From NCBI RefSeq assembly GCF_000177675.1, contig NZ_ADGX01000068.1, positions 1 to 46,303 on the forward strand: a stretch of DNA of 46,303 nt. Reading direction: 5' to 3'. The translations under genes and the position numbers were made by a program. The notes under the pieces were generated by a model, which was given only the letters and a program-made list of their open reading frames with translations, was not told where the DNA came from and ran no database searches. Positions 1 to 10,503 of this stretch are shown one piece after another (position 1 is the stretch's first letter; the number at the start of each line of letters is the position of its first letter). Source of the DNA: Parafrankia sp. EUN1f. Lineage in GTDB: Bacteria; Actinomycetota; Actinomycetes; Frankiales; Frankiaceae.

Positions 1-4
1 ATGG

Positions 5-1072
5 TCACTTCTGGGCCTCCCTGACCGCCGAGTTGTAACGGGCGTCGAAAACCTTCGAGATGTCGACCTTCTTGGGCAGGACGCCGCTGCTGTAGAAGAG
101 GTCGGCGAGCTTCTGCGCGCCGCCGATGCTGTTCGCGTCGATCGGGACGAAAGTTGAGGGAACGCCCGTTCCCACCAGCACCTTCGCCGTGCTGACCGGC
201 ACCTTCAGCTGCTCCACGTAGTACTTGTCGATGTATTCCTCGGTGTGGCTGTCACGCCAGTCGACGGCCTTCACCCAGCGCTGAAGGAAATCACCGAGCG
301 CGGCCTGCTTCGCCGGGTCGGACAGCACCTTGCGGGTGGTGATCAGGTACTGCACCATCGGCGAGGCGTCGGCGCCGTCGATCTTGTGCGCGGTCGGGTT
401 GGCCTGTAGGTAGGCCGTGGAGAGCGGCTCGACCGTCACACCGGCGTCGGCGTCGCCGCGGGCCAGCGCGGCCGAGATGTCCGTGATCGCCAGATTGACG
501 ATGCTGACGTCCTTCTGCTCCAGACCCACGGAGTCCAGCGACCGCAGCAGGTAGGCCTGCAGGATTGTCCCGGTCGTGATCGCGACCTTCTTGCCCTTCA
601 GGTCCGCGACCGAGCGGATGGGGCTGCCAGGCTTGGTGGTGAGGGCCAGCTGCCCGGGCGGGTTGTTCCAGGCGGCGATCACCGCGAGGTCCTGCCCGGA
701 GGCCGCGGCGATCACCGGCGGGGTGTCGGCGACGACGCCGATGTCCACTGCGCTCGCCCGGAACGCCTCCAGCAGCAGCGGTCCGGAGGCGAACGTCGAC
801 CAGTCGACCTTGTAGGGCGTGCCGGTGCTCTGCCCGGACAGGTCGAGGGTGGCCTTGAGCTGGCTCTGGTCGCCGACGCGCAGCGTGGTGCCGGCCGGGA
901 TCGTGGTCGGGTAGCTGGTCACGGCCGTCGTCGGTGCGTCCGCCGAGCCGGCGGAGTCGGCGTCCGAGCCGCAGGCGGCCAGCGCGAGGACGGCGAAAAA
1001 GGTGGACATCACTGTCAGAACCGCAGCGCGGCGTGGCCGGCCTCGGCCAGCCCGGAGGGCAGGCGGGAACAC
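5..1072 (-). CDS. ABC transporter substrate-binding lipoprotein (aliphatic sulfonate/taurine/nitrate type)
   Basis: A 355-aa periplasmic-binding-type protein that would capture a small organic anion outside the membrane and deliver it to an ABC permease. The N-terminus has basic residues, a hydrophobic stretch and a lipobox (LALAAC) with Cys near residue 34, so it is a predicted lipoprotein. The body resembles SsuA/TauA/NMT1-like proteins: a 'TTLRVGDQSQ' opening strand, then 'ADTPPVIAAASGQDLAVIAAW' and 'SVADLKGKKVAITTGTILQ'. The GTG start is supported by a GAGGAG about 7 nt upstream. No permease or ATPase gene is visible; these would lie left of the window if present. SsuD-like monooxygenases occur 38 kb away, so a sulfonate substrate is plausible but not shown. 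Confidence 0.85.
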   Translation of the reverse strand: MFPPALRAGRGRPRRAAVLTVMSTFFAVLALAACGSDADSAGSADAPTTAVTSYPTTIPAGTTLRVGDQSQLKATLDLSGQSTGTPYKVDWSTFASGPLLLEAFRASAVDIGVVADTPPVIAAASGQDLAVIAAWNNPPGQLALTTKPGSPIRSVADLKGKKVAITTGTILQAYLLRSLDSVGLEQKDVSIVNLAITDISAALARGDADAGVTVEPLSTAYLQANPTAHKIDGADASPMVQYLITTRKVLSDPAKQAALGDFLQRWVKAVDWRDSHTEEYIDKYYVEQLKVPVSTAKVLVGTGVPSTFVPIDANSIGGAQKLADLFYSSGVLPKKVDISKVFDARYNSAVREAQK

Positions 1073-1270
1073 GGGACTCCTCGTGAACGTGGATGGCCGC
1101 GCGCGGCGCCCTGCGCGACGGAGAAGGGCGAAGGGGAGGGGGAGTGGCGGCCCCGAGGGGGCCGGGCTGGCGCCGTGACCTGCTCACTGAAGCATTTAAG
1201 TCAGCTGTTTGTCAACTTAGTTGGTGGAAAAGCTGTACTTGGTGGGCGGTCCGAGCCCGCGTCAGACTCC

Positions 1271-1319
1271 GCCGGTCGCCGGTCGCCGGTCGCCGGTCGC
1301 CGGTCGCCGGTCGCCGGTC
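1271..1319. repeat. Seven tandem copies of a 7-bp unit (GCCGGTC)
   Basis: Seven perfect head-to-tail copies of GCCGGTC lie in the 345-bp gap between the binding-protein gene and the NmrA-like gene, about 100 bp before the latter's start. Nothing else in that gap looks like a gene. A perfect 7-mer array is a likely site of copy-number slippage and could alter promoter spacing. Confidence 0.9.
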
Positions 1320-1417
1320 CGCGGCCTGTCGGTCGCCGCCGACGGGTAGTTCTGTCGTGGTGGGTGCCGCCCGCGTGGCGGCCGGACGTCGTCCGACGAC
1401 CAAGGGAGGAACGGGAG

Positions 1418-2164
1418 ATGAAGATCGCTGTCATCGGCGGCACCGGGCTCATCGGTTCCCGGGTGGTCCGGATCCTGACGGCGGGCGGGCACGAGGCGAA
1501 GCCGCTCTCGCGGTCCACCGGCGTGGATCTGGCCACCGGGCAGGGCCTGCCCGAGGCGTTGGAAGGCACCGACGTCGCGGTGAACCTGACCAACTCGCCG
1601 ACGTTCGACGATGCCTCACCCGCGTTCTTCCGGCGGACGATGGACACCATGCTGGCGGCCGCCGAGGCGGGCGGCGTCGGCCACGCGGCCATCCTGTCGA
1701 TCGTGGGCGTGGACCAGGTGCCGGAGGTGGCCCACTACCGCGCGAAGGTGCTACAGGAGGACATCCTCAAGGCGGGGCCTGTCCCGTACTCCATCGTCCG
1801 CGCCACGCAGTTCTTCGAGTTCGTCGACACGGTGCTGTCCTGGACAGCGGACGGCGGCGTCGTCCGGCTGCCGGCCACGCCCGTCCAGCCCATCGCCGCG
1901 GCGGACGTCTCCCAGGCCGTCGCCGACGTCTGCGCCGGCGCGCCGTTGCGGGGCACTCGCGACATCGCCGGCCCCGAGGTCTTCATGCTCGACGAGCTCG
2001 GCCGGATCACCCTGGCGGCGCACGGTGACCACCGCGCGGTCATCACCGATGACCGCGCGGGCCTGTTCTCCGCGGTGCCGGGGGATGCCCTCATCGCCAA
2101 GGACGGTGCCGTCCTCGCGAAAACCACCTACCGCGAGTGGCTTGAGCACCGAGCCCGGTGCTGA
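1418..2164 (+). CDS. NmrA/atypical SDR family NAD(P)-binding protein
   Basis: A 248-aa Rossmann-fold protein. It opens with 'MKIAVIGGTGLIGSRVVRIL', whose GGTGxIG is the glycine-rich dinucleotide-binding motif of NmrA-like and extended/atypical SDRs. The rest fits that family: 'GTDVAVNLTNSPTFDD', 'SIVGVDQVPEVAHYRAKVLQED' and 'YSIVRATQFFEFVDTVL'. There is no classical Tyr-x3-Lys active site, as usual for NmrA-like proteins, which are often NAD(P)H-dependent reductases or redox sensors. The open frame extends upstream to 1175, but the ATG at 1418 has an AAGGGAGGA ribosome site about 8 nt before it and gives the family N-terminus. It stands alone, divergent from the binding protein and convergent with the P450. 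Confidence 0.85.
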   Translation: MKIAVIGGTGLIGSRVVRILTAGGHEAKPLSRSTGVDLATGQGLPEALEGTDVAVNLTNSPTFDDASPAFFRRTMDTMLAAAEAGGVGHAAILSIVGVDQVPEVAHYRAKVLQEDILKAGPVPYSIVRATQFFEFVDTVLSWTADGGVVRLPATPVQPIAAADVSQAVADVCAGAPLRGTRDIAGPEVFMLDELGRITLAAHGDHRAVITDDRAGLFSAVPGDALIAKDGAVLAKTTYREWLEHRARC

Positions 2165-2192
2165 GTCCGGTGCTGAGCCCGGTGCGCAGCCC

Positions 2193-3404
2193 CTACTTCC
2201 GCAGGACGATCGGAAGCTTCTCCCAGCCGCGCACCGTCGATGTGCTCGCGAGCCTCGCGCCGTTCCAGTCGACGTCCCACCCCTTCGGGAAACGCTTCGC
2301 CAGCTCCTCGAGAACGATGCGTCCCTCCATGCGGGCGAGGTTCGCGCCGAGGCAGTAGTGCAGGCCGTAGCCGAAGCTGCGCTGCTGCGTGATGTCACGG
2401 TGGATGTCGAGGTCGTCGGGGTTGTCGAACTTGGTCTCGTCGCGCCCGGCGGATCCGACGATGAACAGGGCCGTGCTTCCTTCGGGGATGGTCTGGCCGT
2501 GGAACTCCACGTCCTTCGTCACGTACCGCCCCACGGCGTGGCCGACCGGCTCCAGGCGCAGGATCTCCTCCACCGCCTTGCCTGCCAGCGACGGGTCGGC
2601 GACGACCTCCTGGTACTGGGCGTTGTTCTTCTCCTCGCCGAAGATCTTGCCGATCCACCCCATGAGCTGGCCGGTGGTCTCGTTCCCCGCACCGGCGATG
2701 ACGGCGCAGTAGACCAGGATCTCCTCCCGGGTGAGCTTTCGGGTGGTGCCGTCGTGGTCCTCGAACTCCACGTTGAGGAGTTTGGTCATGATGTCGTCGG
2801 AGGGGTTGGCGATGCGCCAGTCGAGGTAGCTCTCGAAGATGTCGGTGGAGATCTGTGACGCCTCCGCGTCCAGTTTGCCTCCTTCCTCGGTCTTGAGGTG
2901 GGCGACGGTCTGGTCGCGGACCGACTGCTGCATCTCCGTGGGAATCCCGACGAGCATGCCGATGACGCGCATCGGAACCTTGTCCGAGAGAATGTCGATG
3001 ACATCGAAGCCGTCGCCGCCCTGCACCGGATCGAGCTGGCTGGTGACATAGTCACGGATCTTCGGCTCCAGGGCCTTGATCCCGCCCGGGGAGAACAGGC
3101 GGGAGACCAGGCGCCGGTGAATGCTGTGGCTCGGCGGGTCTTCGAAGATCACACTGCCCGGGGGCATTTCGATGCCGGACTTGATGAACTCGTAGATGTT
3201 GCCGCGGGCGTTGCTGAAATGCTCGACGTCAGGCAGGCCGCGGTCGACGTCGTCCCAACGCGCGAAGGCGTAGAAGTCGTGCTCTTCGTTGTAGTAGACC
3301 GGGGCCTCGGTACGCAGGCGCTTGTAGACGGGGTAGGGGTCCACCCAGATGTCGTGGCGGAACGGGTCCCAGTAGAGGTCGGTGGCGGTCATGCGTCGTT
3401 TCAT
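2193..3404 (-). CDS. Cytochrome P450
   Basis: A 403-aa soluble bacterial P450 monooxygenase (heme-thiolate, substrate unknown). The diagnostic motifs are in order: I-helix 'AGAGNETT' near residue 238, K-helix ExxR in 'EEILRLEP' near 281, and the heme-binding loop 'FGYGLHYCLGANLAR' with the proximal Cys near 350. Length is normal for the class. Its ATG overlaps the TGA of the TetR gene by 4 bp (ATGA), so the two are translationally coupled and the regulator probably controls the P450. An internal Met at codon 5 (MTATDLYWDP) is an alternative start. No ferredoxin or ferredoxin reductase is adjacent. Confidence 0.95.
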   Translation of the reverse strand: MKRRMTATDLYWDPFRHDIWVDPYPVYKRLRTEAPVYYNEEHDFYAFARWDDVDRGLPDVEHFSNARGNIYEFIKSGIEMPPGSVIFEDPPSHSIHRRLVSRLFSPGGIKALEPKIRDYVTSQLDPVQGGDGFDVIDILSDKVPMRVIGMLVGIPTEMQQSVRDQTVAHLKTEEGGKLDAEASQISTDIFESYLDWRIANPSDDIMTKLLNVEFEDHDGTTRKLTREEILVYCAVIAGAGNETTGQLMGWIGKIFGEEKNNAQYQEVVADPSLAGKAVEEILRLEPVGHAVGRYVTKDVEFHGQTIPEGSTALFIVGSAGRDETKFDNPDDLDIHRDITQQRSFGYGLHYCLGANLARMEGRIVLEELAKRFPKGWDVDWNGARLASTSTVRGWEKLPIVLRK

Positions 3405-4003
3405 TCCTTTACCGGGGTGGTGTTGGCGGCGAGCCAGTTCTCGATCCAGGTACGGGTCTCGTCGTGCCCGTCGGTGAAACCGATCAGACGATCATGCGCC
3501 TCGAGCTGTGCCAGGCCGGTGGTGAGCAGGAGGATGACCACCGGCGGTATGTGGTCGGCGGCGAGCGACTCGCGGGCGAGGGCGGCGCGCGCGAACTCGA
3601 GCTGGGCGGCGCGGAATCGTCGCGCGTAGGCCGCGATCTCGAGTCGCAGCGCGGGGTGACGCTGGGCCAGGGCGACGAACTCGACCATGACTCTGCTGGC
3701 ACCGGCGTCGGAGTTGACCTTCCAGAACCTGTGTAGTGATGCCTCACCGTCAGTGATCTCGGCCAGGCGTGCGAGGTTCTCCTCGGCGCCGCGCCGGAAC
3801 GCCTCGATGAAAAGATCCTCCATCGACGCGAAGTAGTAGTGGACGAGCTGGTACTTCACGCCGGCGACCTCTCCGATACGCCGTGTCGTGATGCTGCCAT
3901 ACCCCTCTCGGGCCAGGAGCTGGATCGTGGCATCGACAATCCGGTCACGCGTCTCGTGTGCGCGGGAGCCCCGCGCCCGGATCTCTTGCCCCACCCCGCC
4001 CAT
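3401..4003 (-). CDS. TetR family transcriptional regulator
   Basis: A 200-aa regulator with an N-terminal helix-turn-helix ('RDRIVDATIQLLAREGYGSITTRRIGEVAGVKYQLVHYYF', residues about 20-60, written here as a family-typical block) followed by a divergent helical ligand-binding domain. It lies upstream of and overlaps the P450, and is divergent from the SDR at 4054. No ribosome site is visible before the ATG. The start is only 10 bp from the palindrome at 4013-4028, which suggests a leaderless or very short-leader transcript and autoregulation. The ligand is unknown; the P450 and SDR neighbours suggest a hydrophobic small molecule. Confidence 0.93.
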   Translation of the reverse strand: MGGVGQEIRARGSRAHETRDRIVDATIQLLAREGYGSITTRRIGEVAGVKYQLVHYYFASMEDLFIEAFRRGAEENLARLAEITDGEASLHRFWKVNSDAGASRVMVEFVALAQRHPALRLEIAAYARRFRAAQLEFARAALARESLAADHIPPVVILLLTTGLAQLEAHDRLIGFTDGHDETRTWIENWLAANTTPVKE

Positions 4004-4012
4004 GGAAGTACT

Positions 4013-4028
4013 TTTACACGCGTCAAAA
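4013..4028. promoter_or_regulatory. Candidate TetR operator in the divergent promoter region
   Basis: A 16-bp imperfect palindrome, TTTACACGCGTCAAAA: the centre is ACGCGT, the outer arms TTT/AAA match, and two positions per arm do not. It sits in the 50-bp gap between the tetR-type gene and the SDR, where a TetR protein would be expected to control both directions. The assignment rests on position and symmetry only. Confidence 0.5.
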
Positions 4029-4053
4029 CTCGGTGTCCAGTAGGGAGAAACGC

Positions 4054-4803
4054 ATGGCTCGGGTCGCAGTCGTCACAGGTGCCGCCGAGGGCATCGGTTC
4101 TGGGATCGCCGCCCGGCTGGTGGCGGACGGTTACCAGGTCGCGATGCTCGACTGGCAGGGGGACAAGGTCGAGAAGCTCGCCGCCGAGCTCACCGCGGCC
4201 GGTGGCACCGCCCTGGCGCTCACCGTCGACGTCTCCGACCGTGCCTCGATCGAGGCCGCCTACGCGACGGTGCGGGAGAGGTTCGGGCCGATCCACATCG
4301 TCGTCGCGAACGCCGGCATCTCGAACATGGTCCCGTTCGTACAGCTCGACCAGCAGACCTGGGACAGGATGATCGCGGTGAACCTCACCGGCGTCTTCCA
4401 CACGATCCAGGCCGCGGTGGCGGACATGATCGAGGCGAAGTACGGCCGGGTCGTCACGATCTCGTCATCCAGCGCACAGTCGGGCGCGCCGGCGATGGCG
4501 CACTACGTCTCGAGCAAGGGCGGTGTCATCGGCCTCACCAAGGCGCTGGCCCGGGAGCTCGCCGAGCACCGCATCACCGTCAACACGATTCCGCCGACGC
4601 TTGTCGACACCCCGATGTCGCACCGCGAAGCGGGTCAGGCCGGCGGCGCGGAACAGTTCCTCGCGGCGGTCAGCAACATGGTCCCGCTCGGCCGGGCCGG
4701 CACGCCCGCCGACATCGCGGGCGCCGTGTCGTTCCTGGTCTCCGATGACGCGGCCTACATCACCGGCCAGATCATCGGCGTCAACGGCGGCATGTACATC
4801 TAG
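4054..4803 (+). CDS. SDR family NAD(P)-dependent oxidoreductase (classical)
   Basis: A 249-aa classical short-chain dehydrogenase/reductase. It has the cofactor motif TGAAEGIG near residues 9-16, NAG in 'VVANAGIS', an active-site Ser in 'ISSSSAQSG', the catalytic Tyr/Lys in 'YVSSK', and the C-terminal 'FLVSDDAAYITGQIIGVNGG'. The acidic 'MLDWQGDK' after strand 2 favours NAD(H). The ATG at 4054 has AGGGAG 6 nt upstream; the longer open frame from 3958 runs into the regulator and is not credible. It is probably regulated with the divergent TetR/P450 pair, for example oxidising an alcohol made by the P450 (inference). Confidence 0.93.
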   Translation: MARVAVVTGAAEGIGSGIAARLVADGYQVAMLDWQGDKVEKLAAELTAAGGTALALTVDVSDRASIEAAYATVRERFGPIHIVVANAGISNMVPFVQLDQQTWDRMIAVNLTGVFHTIQAAVADMIEAKYGRVVTISSSSAQSGAPAMAHYVSSKGGVIGLTKALARELAEHRITVNTIPPTLVDTPMSHREAGQAGGAEQFLAAVSNMVPLGRAGTPADIAGAVSFLVSDDAAYITGQIIGVNGGMYI

Positions 4804-4853
4804 TACGGCGCCTGAGCACCTCTTGCGGTACGGCGCCTGAGCACCTCTTGCGG
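4804..4853. repeat. Two perfect tandem copies of a 25-bp unit after the SDR stop codon
   Basis: The 25-bp unit beginning TACGGCGCCTGAGCACC occurs twice with no spacer, directly after the TAG of the SDR. Each copy carries an in-frame stop-like TGA. It looks like a recent local duplication at the gene end; it is not a clear terminator. Confidence 0.9.
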
Positions 4854-4890
4854 TCACTCGCCTCCCGGGGCCGAGTCCGTCCAAGGAGCC

Positions 4891-5016
4891 GAGGAATTGG
4901 GCTGTTCTGGAGCGCGTAGCACGCCAACGTGGGCAAACAGGGGCGCCGAGCTGCTTGATAATCGGCAAGAAGTGAGGCTTTCGGCTGCTGTAGCAGCCAG
5001 AATCCTCACTTCTTGC
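4891..5016. repeat. Dispersed palindromic element, copy A (52-bp palindrome at 4965-5016)
   Basis: The right part is a 52-bp near-perfect palindrome with 26-bp arms, 22 of 26 positions paired. The outermost 13 bp, GCAAGAAGTGAGG, are perfectly repeated in inverse orientation. About 74 bp to the left lies a conserved stretch, GAGGAATTGGGCTGTTCTGG. The same two-part layout occurs at 11901-12025 in the same orientation, so this is a repeated element and not chance. No U-tract follows, so an ordinary Rho-independent terminator is not favoured. It lies between the SDR and the HerA-type operon. Confidence 0.85.
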
Positions 5017-5018
5017 TC

Positions 5019-5071
5019 GGCGACAACGGCGGGTGGCGGCGACAATGGCGGGTGGCGGCGACAACGGCGGC
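5019..5071. repeat. 19-bp tandem repeat, about 2.8 copies
   Basis: The unit GGCGACAACGGCGGGTGGC is repeated at 5019, 5038 and (partial) 5057, with one substitution. It starts 2 bp after the end of palindromic element A. No gene is seen between 5072 and 5342 apart from the inverted repeat at 5228. Confidence 0.85.
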
Positions 5072-5227
5072 GGTGGCGCTGGCGGTGGTGGCGGACGTGG
5101 TCCGCGGTTTGGCAACCTGTGACCAGGTCCAGCCCGATTTTCCGGGATCACTCTGTGGAACAATCCGGTTGCATCGGCCGTTGTTCCCCGTGCTTGCCAG
5201 AGTGAGGATGCAGGTCGGGCTGCAGAT

Positions 5228-5248
5228 GAGGCGCCACGGTGGCGCCTC
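5228..5248. promoter_or_regulatory. Perfect 10-bp inverted repeat upstream of the HerA operon
   Basis: GAGGCGCCAC - G - GTGGCGCCTC is a perfect inverted repeat with a 1-bp centre, about 95 bp upstream of the first gene of the operon. It could be an operator or an RNA hairpin in the leader; no regulator gene is next to it. Confidence 0.4.
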
Positions 5249-5342
5249 GGGTGCGAAGGCCAGGATTGCGGGGCATCGTGGTCGTCGGACAGGTGCGCTG
5301 GTCGCGCCGCTGTAGGAGCCACTGTGGGAAGGGCGGCCGGGC

Positions 5343-8300
5343 ATGTCCGGCCGGCTGATTCCGGGCGGGTCGGGGGGCCGGCCCAGCGCCGGCGGCGTTC
5401 TCGGTGGCGTCCGGGCCTACCGCCTGGTCTCCGCACCTCGGCCGCCTGAGGATCCGCAGGTTCGCGATCCGGCCCCCGCGCAGCTTTTCGCCGCGGTGAC
5501 CTCCATGCACGCCACGTTCCAGAGCCTGACCACATCCGGGGCCGACGTCATCGACGTCATCGACGGCCCCGATGACCCCGCCGGCTTTGACGAGTTCGCC
5601 GGTTCCGATGAGTTCGGTGCCGGTGCCGGTGCCGGTGCCGGCCTGCCGGGGGCGCTCAGTCCGCTGTTCTTCGCCGCCTGGTTACGCCTGCCGGCGGAAC
5701 CGGCGGTGCGGACGGCGCAGGTCGCCAGGTCTGGTCAGGAACGGTTCGTCTTTCTGCTGGGAGGCCGGCCGTTCCTTCCGGGAGCGGCACCCGGCCTGGC
5801 CCGGGTGGACGGCACCCGCGGGCTGCTCTTCCCGCCGGGCGCGAGCGGCGTCGAGGCCACCGGCGGCGAGGTCGACCGGCTGCTCGCCGAGTTCCCGGTG
5901 TGGCTGCCCTGCGTGGGGGCACCCGACGCCCTGTGGTCACTGCCCGACGAGGAGGTCTGGCAGCATCGCCGCGGCTCGTTCGACGAACATGCCGCACATC
6001 TCGCGCACCCGTTCTCCTGGATGGTGCTCGCGCAGCCACGGCCCGCCGACCTCGTCCAGGCGGACAAGGACCGGCTCGAGATCGGCATTCCCATGCTGCG
6101 CGAGGCGGCGCGGGGCTCCCGGTGGGCGGAGCTGGAACGCGCCGAGGCCCGCTACCGCGAGCTCGCCCGCTACGGCGGCGCGGGGATGTGGGACGTCCGG
6201 GTGCTGGTCGGGTCCGACACGGCCGCGGGTGCGGGGGCCGCCGCGTCACTGTTGTGCGGGGCCGCGGAGCTCGGTGGCCTGCCGTACACTCTGGTCCCCT
6301 CGGGCCGTCCCAGCAGCCTGGCCGAGGCCGCCGCCGAGCCACCGCCGCACGACACACAGGGCGGCTGGCAGCCCGGCCCGCCGGACCCGTTCGACCTCGC
6401 GGACATCTTCGTCCCTACCGCACCGTTCGCCGCCTCCAGCGAGCTGCTCGCCGCGCTCGCCCGCCCGCCCGCCCGCGAGCTCCCGGGCGTTCGCCTGCTC
6501 ACACCGCATCGGTTCGACGTCACCCGTGACCGCACCGACGACAACGGCTTCCCGATCGGCACGGTGCTCGACCCGGCCTACGCCGACGCCGGCACGTTCG
6601 TCGTGACCCGCCCGACGCTGAACCGGCATGCCTTTCTCTGCGGCGCGACGGGCTCGGGCAAGTCCCAGACCGCCCGCACGCTGCTGACCGAGCTGTCCGC
6701 TCCCGAGCGGCCCGACGACCGGGTGCCGTGGCTGGTCATCGAGCCGGCGAAGGCCGAGTACGCGCGGATGGCCGGCCGGATCCGCGCCGACGACACGGTG
6801 ACCGTCCTGCGCCCCGGGGTGCCGGACGATCCGCCGGGCTGCCTGAACCCGCTCGAACCCGAGCCCGGCTACCCGCTGCAGAGCCACGCCGACCTGGTCC
6901 GCGAGCTGTTCCTGGCCGCGTTCAACGCCGACAACCCGGTGCCGCAGATCCTTTCGATCGCCCTCGCCGAGGTCTACGCGAACGCCGGCTGGGACATGGT
7001 CACCGGCGAGCCACGCCCCGGGCGGCGCCCGAAGCTGTTCGTCGACGAGGAGCCCCGCGACGTCCGCGCCCGCTACCCGACCCTCGGTGAGCTGCGTGTC
7101 GTCGCGCAGCGGGTCGTCGATGACATCGGCTACGGCCGGGAGGTCCGCGACAACGTCCGCGGCCTGGTCGACGTGCGCCTGCGCGGGCTGCGTGAGGGCA
7201 CGCCGGGCCGATTCTTCGAAGGCGGGCATCCACTGGACGTCGGTGCGCTGCTGCGCGGCAACGTCGTGCTGGAGCTGGACCGGGTCACCAGCGACCAGGA
7301 CAAGGCCTTCCTCATGGGCGTCGTCCTGATCCGCATCGTCGAGTACCTGCGGACGAACCCGCCGGCGCCGGGCGACGACCGACTCCGACACGTCCTGGTG
7401 ATCGAGGAGGCGCACCGGCTGCTGCGCCGGGACGCCGACGGCCCGGCCGGCAACGCGGTCGAGCTGTTCGCCGGCCTGCTCGCCGAGATCCGCGCCTACG
7501 GCGAAGGCGTCGTGGTCGTCGAGCAGATCCCCTCGAAGATCATTCCAGACGTCCTGAAGAACACGGCGCTGAAGGTGATGCACCGGCTGCCCGCAGCCGA
7601 CGACCGGGCCAGCGTCGGGGCGACCATGAACCTGCGCGAGGAACAGTCCGAGCATGTGGTCGCGCTGCCGCCCGGCCAGGCGGCGGTCGCCCTGGACGGT
7701 ATGGACCGGCCGCTGCTGGTGCAGATGGGCCACGGGGAGCGGTCGGAGTCCACCGAGCGGGCGAGCCACCTGCCACCGCTGCGGGCGGCACGCAGCGACC
7801 TGTGCCCACCGGACTGCCGGACGGCCCCCTGCACACTGCGCGCGATGAACGAGGCCCGGCATGACTCGACCTCCCCGCTGCTCGTCCTGTGGGTGGAGGC
7901 GGTCGTCGCCGCGACCGTCGCCGGCGTGCACCCGGTCGACCCGGCCCCGGCACTGGCGGACTGGCTGCTGCGGCTGCCGCCGCGCCAGCGTGACTGCGCG
8001 TTGGCCCATGCGGTCGAACGGGCCGTGGACGCCCGCCGCCCGCTGCTGCGCCGCTGGCTCGACCCCGCCGATCTCGCCGACCACATCCTGGCCGACCTCA
8101 CCGCCCGACTGGGCCTGCGCCCACCCCCCACAGAGGACCACCGCCGCTTCCAGGCCGGTGTCTACCGGTGGCACGACGTCCGAGGCCATCTGGACGCCGC
8201 TGTCGCACAGGCCGAGCCCGGATCCCCAGGGGGCCCGCATCCACACACCGAGCGGTGGGCTCGGCGTGGGCTGATCCTCGACGGCGCGGACGTCGTCGAA

Positions 8301-8542
8301 CAGATGCGTGTCTTCCGGGAGCATCCGGCGAATGCCACCGGCAGCCACCGGGTGGCGGTCGGTGATCCCGACGCGAGCGGCCTCACAGCGGCGCAGGTCG
8401 AGGTGACCGGCGCGGCCGGCAGGCTGTACCTGCGCCGGGCCTTCGCCCGCGCCTGCGTCGGCAAGATCGACCCGATCGTCCGGCTCTTCGAGAAACCGCC
8501 GGTTGGCCGCGGGCGAAAGGGCCCGGGGGCGGAGGCGGTGAC

Positions 8543-8546
<4 letters not shown>
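5343..8546 (+). CDS. HerA/FtsK-superfamily ATPase (DUF87-type)
   Basis: A 1067-aa P-loop ATPase. The Walker A motif 'GATGSGKSQTA' is near residue 432 and follows 'LNRHAFLC'; Walker B 'HVLVIEEAHRLL' is near 685, followed by 'LLAEIRAYGEGVVVVEQIPSKI'. This layout is typical of HerA/VirB4-like DNA or protein pumps, often found in bacterial defence islands. The 400 residues before the P-loop are not recognised. A Cys cluster 'CPPDCRTAPC' near residue 820 may bind metal, and the last 250 residues are also unassigned. The stop codon overlaps the start of the next gene by 4 bp (ATGA). The start at 5343 is the first ATG with a purine-rich stretch (GGGAAGGGCGG) about 10 nt upstream. Confidence 0.88.
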
Positions 8547-10287
<1,741 letters not shown>

Positions 10288-10288
<1 letters not shown>

Positions 10289-10503
10289 TGAGAAGCTTGT
10301 ACGATCCGGATCGGGATTCCTTGCTGATTGACCTGGCTGGGGAGGGGGCTGAGGCGGCTGTCAGTACGGAGATCTGCGACGTGTACTTCAAGAACGGGGC
10401 GGTCGCACTCCTTCTCGATGAAGACGGAAAGCTGCTTGCCGTGAATATTATGGGGGTGGGTCAGGTGCTTCCTTCGGGAGTCGCGGAAAGGTGGCGAGAA
10501 TGA
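10288..10503 (+). CDS. Small DUF2283-like protein, candidate antitoxin/immunity protein
   Basis: A 71-aa protein. 'MRSLYDPDRDSLLIDLAGEG' followed by 'LLLDEDGKLLAVNIMGV' matches the DUF2283 pattern (YDxxxDxLyIxL ... DxxGrlvgiEIl). DUF2283 genes are often partners of small RelE/DUF4258-type toxins, which fits the C-terminal tip of the preceding gene. The ATG at 10288 overlaps the upstream TAA (TAATG) and has GGGAGAGGA about 8 nt before it; an earlier in-frame ATG at 10270 is less likely. Its stop overlaps the NADAR start. Base composition is lower in GC than its neighbours, as in the toxin-like tip, suggesting that the pair moved together. Confidence 0.7.

Noticed and set aside
1093..2028. A 311-codon plus-strand frame overlapping the start of the NmrA-like gene
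   Set aside because: Its sequence is Arg/Gly-rich and repetitive, and the overlapping frame from 1418 carries a clear Rossmann motif with a good ribosome site.
4965..5016. The 52-bp palindrome as an ordinary Rho-independent terminator
   Set aside because: No U-run on either side, and the same palindrome with the same left block recurs 7 kb away, which points to a repeated element.
5019..5071. Short tandem repeats as a CRISPR array
   Set aside because: The units are directly adjacent with no spacers and no cas genes are present.
6246..8348. A 700-codon open frame antisense to the HerA-type ATPase
   Set aside because: It is a shadow of high-GC codon bias. It is Gln/Arg/Val-rich, lacks any recognisable motif and covers conserved Walker motifs on the other strand.
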